The notes beneath the pieces were generated by a model. It was given only the letters and a program-made list of their open reading frames with translations. It had not been told where the DNA came from and ran no database searches. This document shows, piece by piece, positions 6,607-13,109 of a stretch of DNA of 14,062 bases; the stretch's first letter is position 1; each line of letters starts with the position of its first letter. Source of the DNA: an uncultured Alphaproteobacteria bacterium (GTDB taxonomy: Bacteria > Pseudomonadota > Alphaproteobacteria > Minwuiales > Minwuiaceae); contig CAJYBQ010000031.1 in NCBI GenBank assembly GCA_913064755.1, positions 1 to 14,062 of the forward strand. The letters are read 5' to 3'. A program made the translations under genes and the position numbers.

Positions 6607-7779
6607 TCAGTTCAGCGCCCGTTGCGGCGATGGTCCCATCAGAGCGGCAAAATTGCCCGCGAAGAACCTGTCCCGCGTTGTCTCGGTCGCATCGGCCAGC
6701 GAGTTCTCGAAGCGGCCAAGCGGGTTCCGGCCACCCTCGACATGCGGGTAATCGGAGGAGAACAGGCAGACACCTTCCCCCGCCTGCGACGCCACCCAGC
6801 CCACGTCTTCCGTCGGATAGGGTGGCACGCGGCCCCGGCGGCGCACATATTCGGAGGCGCGCAGGGCCAGATTCTGCAGGCGCTGTTCGTGACGCAGGAA
6901 CGCGTCATAGGCGCTGGCGAGATAGCGCATCCAGCTCGGCAGCCAGCTCGCCCCCTGCTCGATCACACCGAACTGCAGCTTCGGGAACCGGTCCATCACC
7001 CCGTCCAGGATCATGGTTGACAGGGTCTGCATCACCGGGTTGGGAATCGCCATGTAATCGATGGAGCGGAAGTTCTCCGCCCCGCCGTGGAAGGCCTTCT
7101 CCACCGGCAGCCCGCTCGCGAAATCGGTGCCGTTGAAGAAATGCCCGCCGGAGCCGACGTGGAAGACGATGGGAACACCCGCTTCCTCGGCCTGTGCCCA
7201 GACCGCGTCCAGCGCGACATGGCTGGGGCTGTGATCCTTCGGACAGGCGGCCGCGATCATCAGGGAATGCGCGCCCTCCCGGATCAGCCTGCTCGCCATG
7301 CCCGGTGCCCGTTCCAGGTCCATGATCGGCAGATAGGCCGTTGTCAGCAGTCGCCGGTCCACGCTGCAGAAATCGAACATGCCGCGATTGTGCGCGTCCG
7401 CCATGGCATAGGCGTAGTCGCCGTCACTGCCATGTTCGGCCTGCTGCATCGGCTTGTTGGTGAAGGTGTTGAACACCAGTTGCGACGCGAAGCCGAGCAG
7501 GTCGAGCGCCCTGGGGCGGTCCTGCTTCAGGGTCGCCCCGACGGCACGCCAGTTCTTCCGGTTCATCAGTTCGGCTTCATCCTCGGCGCGGAAGGACGCG
7601 TCGGCCTGCAGTGCCAGGTCTTCCAGCACCCGCTTGTCCTCGCCCGGTGCCAGCACCCCCGTCGTGATGTCGGGCAAGCTGTCGCGAAACTTCGGATCGG
7701 CGTAGTCGCGCAGCCAGTCCGCCGTCTCCATGATGTGCGCATCCGCATCGTGGTAAAGTCGTCCCGTGGCATATGTCAT
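6607..7779 (-). CDS. Amidohydrolase-family protein (amidohydrolase 2, ACMSD-like)
   Basis: A 390-residue TIM-barrel protein of the Amidohydrolase 2 family (PF04909), which includes aminocarboxymuconate-semialdehyde decarboxylase, related non-oxidative decarboxylases and hydrolases. Seen are the N-terminal metal-binding strand YHDADAHIMET (9-19, with D11, D13, H15), PIVFHVGSGGHFF (203-215, H207), FGVIEQGASWLPSWM (270-284) and LFSSDYPHVEGG (339-350, D343 as the late active-site aspartate). The set suits a working metalloenzyme; decarboxylase versus hydrolase cannot be decided. A longer frame extends upstream to 7956, but it would overlap rsmE and its extra residues are not family-like. ATG at 7779, preceded by a GA-rich GAGGGACGGAAG run, gives the expected start. 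It is probably the first gene of a minus-strand unit with the crotonase (86-nt gap) and CoA-binding protein. Confidence 0.88.
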   Translation of the reverse strand: MTYATGRLYHDADAHIMETADWLRDYADPKFRDSLPDITTGVLAPGEDKRVLEDLALQADASFRAEDEAELMNRKNWRAVGATLKQDRPRALDLLGFASQLVFNTFTNKPMQQAEHGSDGDYAYAMADAHNRGMFDFCSVDRRLLTTAYLPIMDLERAPGMASRLIREGAHSLMIAAACPKDHSPSHVALDAVWAQAEEAGVPIVFHVGSGGHFFNGTDFASGLPVEKAFHGGAENFRSIDYMAIPNPVMQTLSTMILDGVMDRFPKLQFGVIEQGASWLPSWMRYLASAYDAFLRHEQRLQNLALRASEYVRRRGRVPPYPTEDVGWVASQAGEGVCLFSSDYPHVEGGRNPLGRFENSLADATETTRDRFFAGNFAALMGPSPQRALN

Positions 7780-7888
7780 TGCGCTTCCGTCCCTCGTTCT
7801 GGCAATTGTTTCGTGAACCATACCAGCAAAGCGGTCGGGCGCAGAACATCCCGCGCGCTCATCACGCCCATGCAGAGGATGCGCAACC
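7780..7888. promoter_or_regulatory. Divergent promoter region between amidohydrolase and rsmE
   Basis: These 109 bp separate two head-to-head genes and must hold at least the promoter for each unit, unless transcription enters from further away. I find no convincing hexamer pair, long palindrome or riboswitch-like fold. The only clear signals are a GA-rich stretch before 7779 on the minus strand and AGAGGA (7874-7879) before rsmE. Confidence 0.35.
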
Positions 7889-8647
7889 GTGACCGAACCC
7901 CGATTGTTCGTGGACCATGACCTGCAGGCAGAACAGCCGCTGACGCTGACCGGCAACCATCACCATTACCTCGCGAAGGTGCTGCGGCTGGGCGCCGGGG
8001 CGACGGTGAAGCTGTTCAACGGGCGGGATGGCGAATGGCGTGCCGTGATCGACCACATGACCCGGCAGGGCGTGGAGATGATCCTGCGGGAACGGTTGCG
8101 CCCGCAGGCCGTCGAACCCGACCTCTGGCTGCTGTTCGCCCCGATCAAGGGCAAGCGGGTGGACACCATCGCCGAGAAGGCGGGCGAACTGGGCGTGTCA
8201 CGCATCATGCCGGTGATCACGCAGCGGACGGTGGTCAGCAGGGTCAATGTCGACCGGCTGCGGGCCAATGCACGCGAAGCGGCGGAACAATGCGAACGGC
8301 TGACCCTGCCGGAGGTGATGGAGCCTCTCGACCTGGGCGCTGCCATCGCCTCCTGGCCCGCGGGTCGCGTGCTGTTGCTGGCCGATGAACGGGCGTCCGC
8401 CACCCCGATTGCCGAGGCCCTGGCCGACCTGGCGAGAGAATCGGCACGGCCGGCGGCGGTGCTGATCGGGCCGGAAGGCGGGTTTGCAGAGGACGAGAAG
8501 CGGCTGGTCCGCGCATTGCCCGACTGCGTTCCGGTCAGCCTGGGACCGCGATTGCTGCGCGCCGATACCGCGGTTTTCGCGACGCTGGCGCTCTGGCAGG
8601 CCCATCTCGGCGACTGGCGCGGCGGTGACGCGGGCTGGTCGCAATGA
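7889..8647 (+). CDS. rsmE: 16S rRNA (uracil-1498-N3)-methyltransferase RsmE
   Basis: SPOUT-class enzyme that uses S-adenosylmethionine to methylate N3 of U1498 in 16S rRNA in the 30S subunit. The 252-residue length is normal. The N-terminal PUA-like part has HHHYLAKVLRLGAG (24-37). The catalytic trefoil-knot half shows EKAGELGVSRIMPVITQRTVV (97-116), the helix AREAAEQCERLTLPEV (128-143), the SAM-loop GPEGGF (194-199) and the knot motif LGPRLLRADTA (218-228). The last motif usually reads R-x-E-T-A, so D226 is a conservative change from Glu. The start is GTG at 7889, the only usable codon, with AGAGGA (7874-7879) 9 nt upstream. It is followed on the same strand by gshA after 99 bp, a pairing I recall from other alphaproteobacteria. 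Confidence 0.95.
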   Translation: MTEPRLFVDHDLQAEQPLTLTGNHHHYLAKVLRLGAGATVKLFNGRDGEWRAVIDHMTRQGVEMILRERLRPQAVEPDLWLLFAPIKGKRVDTIAEKAGELGVSRIMPVITQRTVVSRVNVDRLRANAREAAEQCERLTLPEVMEPLDLGAAIASWPAGRVLLLADERASATPIAEALADLARESARPAAVLIGPEGGFAEDEKRLVRALPDCVPVSLGPRLLRADTAVFATLALWQAHLGDWRGGDAGWSQ

Positions 8648-8654
8648 CCTGCAT

Positions 8655-8677
8655 GGGCGCTTCCCTTTCGTGCGCCC
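8655..8677 (+). terminator. Weak stem-loop after rsmE
   Basis: GGGCGC (8655-8660) pairs perfectly with GCGCCC (8672-8677) across an 11-nt loop, starting 8 nt past the rsmE stop. No T-run follows, so it would be a poor intrinsic terminator. It may mark the rsmE transcript end or be fortuitous. Confidence 0.3.
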
Positions 8678-8746
8678 TCCCATCCGCCTGCACCGCGCCC
8701 TAAGTTCGCCTTCAAGCAGAACAAGCCTTCCGGGGAGAAGCCGCCC

Positions 8747-10132
8747 ATGTCGACGATGCTGGATAATGAGGAAACGCGCGCGCACTCCTCGACGATCGTG
8801 GAGGACCGTGCGCAGCTGATCGACTTCCTCGCGTCCGGCTGCAAGCCCGAAGACCGCTGGGTCATCGGGACGGAACACGAGAAGTTCGGTTTCGACCTGG
8901 AAACCCTGGCACCGATTCCCTACGACGGCCCGGCCGGCATCAAGGCCCTGTTCCAGGGGCTGGAGCGTTTTGGCTGGGAGCCCGTTATCGAGGGCGGCTA
9001 CGCGGTTGCCATGTACATGGACGGCCAGGCCATCAGCCTGGAACCGGGCGGTCAGCTTGAACTTTCCGGCGCGCCGCTGCCGACCCTGCACAAGACCTGT
9101 GGCGAGGTGAACACCCACCTGGACCAGGTGAAGGAAGTCTCGACCGAACTCGGCATCGGCTTCATCGGCCTCGGCTATCACCCGCTGGCCCGCCGCGACG
9201 AGATCTCGATGATGCCCAAGGCGCGCTATGACATCATGCGCCGCTACATGCAGCTCAAGGGCAACCTGGGCCTCGACATGATGTTCCGCACCTGCACCAT
9301 CCAGGTGAATCTCGACTTCGCGTCCGAAGCCGACATGGTGGAGAAGTTCCGCATCGGCATGGCTTTGCAGCCGATTGCCACCGCCATGTTCGCCAATTCG
9401 CCGTTCCGGGAAGGCAAGCCGACGGGCATGCTCAGCAGCCGCAGCCATGTCTGGACCGACACCGATCCGGACCGTTGCGGCAACCTGCCCTTCGTCTTCG
9501 ATGAAGGCTTCGGGTTCGAGCAATATGCCGACTACGCGCTGGATGTTCCGATGTACTTCGTCTTCCGTGACGGCAAGTACGTCGAGGCTGCGGGTCAGTC
9601 CTTCCGCGACTTCCTGGCGGGCAGGTTGCCTGCCCTGCCGGGCGAGAAGCCGACGATCAAGGACTGGGACAATCACCTGACCACCCTGTTCCCGGAAGTG
9701 CGGATGAAGCGTTTCCTGGAAATGCGCGGCGCGGACGGTGGTCCGTGGCGCAGCATCTGCGCCCTGCCCGCGTTCTGGGTCGGCCTGCTGTATGACGACG
9801 CGGCCCGTGGCGAAGCCTCTGCCCTGATCCGCGACTGGTCGGCGGCGGATGTCGATGCGCTGCGTGACGCGGTGCCCACCCATGGCCTGAAAGCGCCCGG
9901 CCCCGGTGGTCGCACCGTGCTGGACATTGCCCGCGACGCGGTCGCCATTTCCGAACGCGGCCTGATCAACCGCAACCGCGAGGACGCCATGGGCCAGGAC
10001 GAACGACACTTCGTCGGCCCGCTGAAACGCCTGCTCGAGACCGGCCGGACCCCGGCGGACGACCTGCTGGCCAAGTTCAACGGCGACTGGAACGGCGACG
10101 TGCGGCACGTGTTCCGCGAAAACGCCTACTGA
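8747..10132 (+). CDS. gshA: Glutamate-cysteine ligase (plant/alphaproteobacterial type)
   Basis: Cytoplasmic ATP-dependent enzyme that joins L-glutamate to L-cysteine to give gamma-glutamylcysteine, the first step of glutathione synthesis. At 461 residues it matches the GCS2-type ligases of alphaproteobacteria and plant plastids rather than the E. coli GshA type. Recognisable are VIGTEHEKFGF (39-49, the metal/ATP-binding glutamates), SLEPGGQLELSGAPL (97-111, substrate pocket), GYHPLARRDEISMMPKARY (143-161) and DMMFRTCTIQVNLDF (177-191). The ATG at 8747 has GGGGAGA upstream at a spacing of about 8 nt. The plant enzyme is regulated by a disulfide; cysteines exist here (C32, C118, C183, C244) but I cannot tell whether an equivalent switch is kept. 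gshB is not in the window. An EamA permease follows after 13 nt. Confidence 0.95.
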   Translation: MSTMLDNEETRAHSSTIVEDRAQLIDFLASGCKPEDRWVIGTEHEKFGFDLETLAPIPYDGPAGIKALFQGLERFGWEPVIEGGYAVAMYMDGQAISLEPGGQLELSGAPLPTLHKTCGEVNTHLDQVKEVSTELGIGFIGLGYHPLARRDEISMMPKARYDIMRRYMQLKGNLGLDMMFRTCTIQVNLDFASEADMVEKFRIGMALQPIATAMFANSPFREGKPTGMLSSRSHVWTDTDPDRCGNLPFVFDEGFGFEQYADYALDVPMYFVFRDGKYVEAAGQSFRDFLAGRLPALPGEKPTIKDWDNHLTTLFPEVRMKRFLEMRGADGGPWRSICALPAFWVGLLYDDAARGEASALIRDWSAADVDALRDAVPTHGLKAPGPGGRTVLDIARDAVAISERGLINRNREDAMGQDERHFVGPLKRLLETGRTPADDLLAKFNGDWNGDVRHVFRENAY

Positions 10133-10145
10133 CCGACCCGACAGC

Positions 10146-11021
10146 ATGCCACGCCCCCTCGTCGTTGCAGCCTGGATGCTGTTTGGTGCAGTTGGCTTCT
10201 CGCTGATCCTGATCATCGTCCGGCACCTTTCGGCCAGCCTCGATCCCTTCGTGCTGAATTTCTGGCGCAGAATCTTCTCCATCCTGATGTTCGCGCCCTG
10301 GATCATGCGGGTCGGCTTCGGTGCGATGAAGACATCGCGGCTGCCCCTGTTCGCACTGCGCTCCGTCGTCATGGTCGCATCGTCGCTGATGCTGCTCTGG
10401 TCGGCGGTGCTGATCCCGATCGGGGAGGCAACGGCGATCACCTTCACGGCACCGCTGTTCACGACCCTGCTGGCGGCTGTCATCCTGAAGGAAAAGGTCG
10501 GGCCGCGACGGATCGTGGCCCTGCTGGTCGGCTTCGTCGGCGTGCTGGTCATGCTCCGCCCGGGGCAGGAAGCGGTCAGCCTCGGCGCCATTCTGGCCAT
10601 CGCCTCGTCCGTCCTGTTCGGCTTCGTCGTCATCTTCGGCAAGCAACTGGCTTCGACCGAGAAACCGGCGCTGGTGATCCTGCTGCTGTCGATCTTCAAC
10701 CTGCCGATCTCCTTCGTCCCCGCCGTGCTCTTCTGGCAGGTGCCGCAGGGGGAGGAATGGCGGTGGGTCATCGGCCTCGGCATTGCGGCCACCATGAAAA
10801 GGTACGGCATCCAGCGGGCGATCTCCGCCGGTGACGCCAGCCTGGCGCAGGTGTTCGACTTCGTGCGGCTGCCGCTGGCCGTGGGCATGGCGTGGTGGGC
10901 ATTTGCCGAGGTTCCGGACCCCTGGATGTGGGCCGGGGCCGCGATCATCTTCATGGCAACCGTCTACACCACCCGTCGCGAAGCCCGCATGGCACGGCAG
11001 GCAACCGGCCTGGCGGACTAG
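10146..11021 (+). CDS. EamA/DMT-superfamily transporter
   Basis: Inner-membrane permease of the drug/metabolite transporter superfamily, 291 residues with about ten membrane segments arranged as two EamA repeats. Repeat one includes the family text IGEATAITFTAPLFTTLLAAVILKEKVGPRR (91-121); repeat two ends QRAISAGDASLAQVFDFVRLPLAV (225-248) and the last hydrophobic helix (about 260-277), followed by a basic tail. Members export or import metabolites such as amino acids or nucleotide sugars, and the substrate cannot be read from sequence. The gap after gshA is 13 nt and the ATG has no clear Shine-Dalgarno, so coupled translation with gshA is likely. A link to thiol or cysteine export is possible from context but unproven. 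Confidence 0.88.
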   Translation: MPRPLVVAAWMLFGAVGFSLILIIVRHLSASLDPFVLNFWRRIFSILMFAPWIMRVGFGAMKTSRLPLFALRSVVMVASSLMLLWSAVLIPIGEATAITFTAPLFTTLLAAVILKEKVGPRRIVALLVGFVGVLVMLRPGQEAVSLGAILAIASSVLFGFVVIFGKQLASTEKPALVILLLSIFNLPISFVPAVLFWQVPQGEEWRWVIGLGIAATMKRYGIQRAISAGDASLAQVFDFVRLPLAVGMAWWAFAEVPDPWMWAGAAIIFMATVYTTRREARMARQATGLAD

Positions 11022-11051
11022 GGCCGCATCCCCGCATCGGGCTTGCAGCAT

Positions 11052-11086
11052 GTTCGCATATCCGCATAGACTTCACATATGCGAAC
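11052..11086. promoter_or_regulatory. Probable IclR-type operator overlapping the regulator's start codon
   Basis: GTTCGCATAT (11052-11061) and ATATGCGAAC (11077-11086) are perfect 10-bp inverted arms with a 15-bp centre. Read as half-sites there are three: TTCGCATA (11053-11060), TCCGCATA (11061-11068, directly abutting) and the reverse TATGCGAA (11078-11085). TTCGCA/TGCGAA half-sites are of the kind reported for IclR-family regulators. The ATG at 11079 lies inside the last half-site, pointing to autoregulation. Confidence 0.6.
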
Positions 11087-11912
11087 CAACACTGCCAGCA
11101 AGCCGGACGACACGGTCAGCCGACGGGCCGCGCCCCAGTCCATCGGGCGCGTGATGCCCATCCTCGACCAACTGGTAGACGCATGTGCCGGCGCGCCGGG
11201 CAGTGTCAGCCTGAACGACATGGCGGCAGCCACGGGAACCCCCAAGTCCAGCCTGCTCGGCCTGCTGCAGGGCCTGAGGGAGGAAGGCTGCGTCGTCCGC
11301 GAGGCCGATGGTGCCTACGCGCTGGGGCATCGGTTCCTGCGCCTCGCCACCAGCGCGGTCTTCGGTGAACAGCTGGTCGGCCTGCTGCGCCCCATCCTGA
11401 CGGAACTGGTTGCTGCCACGGGTGAAACGGCTGTCCTCGGCGTTCTGTCCACCGACCAGCGCATGATCACCTACCTCGACCGGGTGGAAAGCCCAAACCC
11501 GATCCGTTACGCGGTCGAGACCGGGGTGCAGCGGGAACTGCACTGCACGGCAGGCGGCAAGCTGCTGCTGGCCTTCATGGCGCCGCCGCGCCTCGATACC
11601 GTGCTCGACACCATCGCGCTGCAGGAATTCACGCCGACGACCATCACGGACAGGGATCGGCTGAAGACGGAACTCGCCCGCATTCGCGCGGATCGCATTT
11701 CCCGCACGTCGGACGAACGCATCAGCGGCGCCAGCGGATTGGCCGTGCCGGTCTTCGGACCCGACGGCGCTGTCACGGCAACGATCCTGATTGCCGGGCC
11801 GAGCGACAGGATGCAACGGGCGGCCGCCCGCAACGAGGCCGCGATGCACCGCGCTGCCGCGCGCTGCCAGTCCTTCGGCTTCCTGCCCGCGACGGAACGG
11901 GAACAACAGTGA
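11079..11912 (+). CDS. IclR-family transcriptional regulator
   Basis: DNA-binding regulator with an N-terminal winged helix (about 22-82: SIGRVMPILDQLVDACA, then LNDMAAATGTPKSSLLGLLQGLREEG at 45-70) and a C-terminal effector-binding domain (about 95-260) bearing the IclR signature region RELHCTAGGKLLLAF (152-166) and SGLAVPVFGPDGAV (219-232). The length of 277 is slightly long because of a 20-residue polar N-terminal extension. The ATG at 11079 is the only usable start: an in-frame TAG lies at 11067-11069 and the next candidates fall inside the HTH. There is no Shine-Dalgarno before it, which suggests leaderless translation. The start lies within an inverted repeat that is probably its own operator. 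It precedes an acyl-CoA dehydrogenase by 28 nt and likely controls that operon in response to a small acid or CoA-pathway intermediate. Confidence 0.92.
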   Translation: MRTNTASKPDDTVSRRAAPQSIGRVMPILDQLVDACAGAPGSVSLNDMAAATGTPKSSLLGLLQGLREEGCVVREADGAYALGHRFLRLATSAVFGEQLVGLLRPILTELVAATGETAVLGVLSTDQRMITYLDRVESPNPIRYAVETGVQRELHCTAGGKLLLAFMAPPRLDTVLDTIALQEFTPTTITDRDRLKTELARIRADRISRTSDERISGASGLAVPVFGPDGAVTATILIAGPSDRMQRAAARNEAAMHRAAARCQSFGFLPATEREQQ

Positions 11913-11940
11913 ACCACAGACCCTGGGGAGGGCCCTTGCG

Positions 11941-13107
11941 ATGAGTATCGACTTCACGCCCGAGCAATTGCAGATCCGCGACAGTGTCGAACGCCTCTGT
12001 GCCGACTTCACCGACGAATACTGGCTGGCCCGGGATTCGGACGGCGTCTTTCCGGAGGATTTCTGCAAGGCGATTGCCGACCAGGGCTTCATGGGCATCG
12101 CGATGCCGGAGGAATATGGCGGGTCGGGTCTCGGCATCACAGAGGCCGCGATCATGATGCAGGCAATTTCCCAGTCCGGTGCAGGCAACGGCGGCGTCTC
12201 TTCCGTCAGTCTCGCCATCTTCGGGCTGAACCCTGTCGTGCGCTATGGCACCGAGGAACAGAAGCGCCGGATGCTGCCACCGATCATGAAACGGGACGAC
12301 ATTGCCTGCTTCGGGGTGACGGAACCGAACACCGGCCTCGACACGACCCGGCTGAAGACGCGGGCGGTGCGAAAGGGTGATCGCTACATCGTGCATGGCC
12401 AGAAGACATGGATCAGCACGGCACAGGTCGCCAACAAGATCATGCTGATCGCCCGCACCACCGACGAGGCCGATACGGAAAAGCCCATCGATGGACTAAG
12501 CCTGTTCTTCACCGACCTGGACCGGACCAGTGTGGAAATCCGCGAGTTCGACAAGATGGGTCGCAAGTGCGTCGATTCCAACCAGGTGTTCTTCGACGGG
12601 AGGGAAATCCCCGTGGAGGACCGCATCGGGGACGAGGGCAAGGGCTTCCGCTACCTGCTGCACGGCATCAACCCCGAACGCATCCTGATCGCCGCCGGCC
12701 TGGTGGGTCTTGGCCGTGCCGCGCTTCGCCGCGCCACCGATTACGCGAACGAGCGGGAGGTCTTCGGCCGCGCCATCGGAATGAACCAGGCGATCCAGCA
12801 TCCGCTGGCCGAGAACTGGATGGAACTGGAGGCGGCGAACATGATGGTGTTCCGTGCCGCCCAGCTCTACGACCGAGGGGAGGATTGCGGATCATACGCC
12901 AATGCCGCCAAGTACCTGGCCGGAGAGGCGACCTACAAGGCCTGCAACACGGCGATACTGACCCACGGCGGCATGGGCTATGCCAAGGAATACCACGTCG
13001 AACGCTACCTGCGCGAAGCCCTGATTCACCGTATCGCCCCGATCACGCCGCACCTGATCCTCTGCTACGTGGCGGAGCGGGTGCTGGGCCTGCCGAAGTC
13101 CTACTGA
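11941..13107 (+). CDS. Acyl-CoA dehydrogenase family protein
   Basis: FAD flavoprotein of 388 residues that would oxidise an acyl-CoA to the 2,3-enoyl-CoA, passing electrons to ETF. The three domains are clear: helical N-domain with GFMGIAMPEEYGGSG (49-63), middle domain with FGVTEPNTGLDTTRLKT (124-140) and the flavin-binding HGQKTWIST (152-160), then C-terminal helices with REVFGRAIGMNQAIQHPLAE (272-291) and HGGMGYAKEYHVERYLREA (342-360). The usual C-terminal catalytic glutamate (IYEGT in medium-chain enzymes) is missing; the segment reads HRIAPITPHL (363-372). E246 in NPERILIA matches the alternative helix-G base of isovaleryl- and long-chain enzymes. ATG 11941 has GGGGAGGG 8 nt upstream. 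The CoA-transferase follows after 2 nt. The substrate is unknown. Confidence 0.93.
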   Translation: MSIDFTPEQLQIRDSVERLCADFTDEYWLARDSDGVFPEDFCKAIADQGFMGIAMPEEYGGSGLGITEAAIMMQAISQSGAGNGGVSSVSLAIFGLNPVVRYGTEEQKRRMLPPIMKRDDIACFGVTEPNTGLDTTRLKTRAVRKGDRYIVHGQKTWISTAQVANKIMLIARTTDEADTEKPIDGLSLFFTDLDRTSVEIREFDKMGRKCVDSNQVFFDGREIPVEDRIGDEGKGFRYLLHGINPERILIAAGLVGLGRAALRRATDYANEREVFGRAIGMNQAIQHPLAENWMELEAANMMVFRAAQLYDRGEDCGSYANAAKYLAGEATYKACNTAILTHGGMGYAKEYHVERYLREALIHRIAPITPHLILCYVAERVLGLPKSY

Positions 13108-13109
13108 CC

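Noticed and set aside
7780..7956. N-terminal extension of the amidohydrolase to 7956
   Set aside because: The extra 59 residues are Ser/Arg/Cys-rich and unlike the family, and they would overlap the rsmE start. ATG 7779 gives the standard DADAH-proximal start.
8198..10954. Uninterrupted 918-codon minus-strand frame opposite rsmE, gshA and the EamA gene
   Set aside because: It is antisense to three genes with clear family matches, has no recognisable domain, and is rich in the Arg/Ala/His/Gln mix typical of antisense frames in high-GC DNA.
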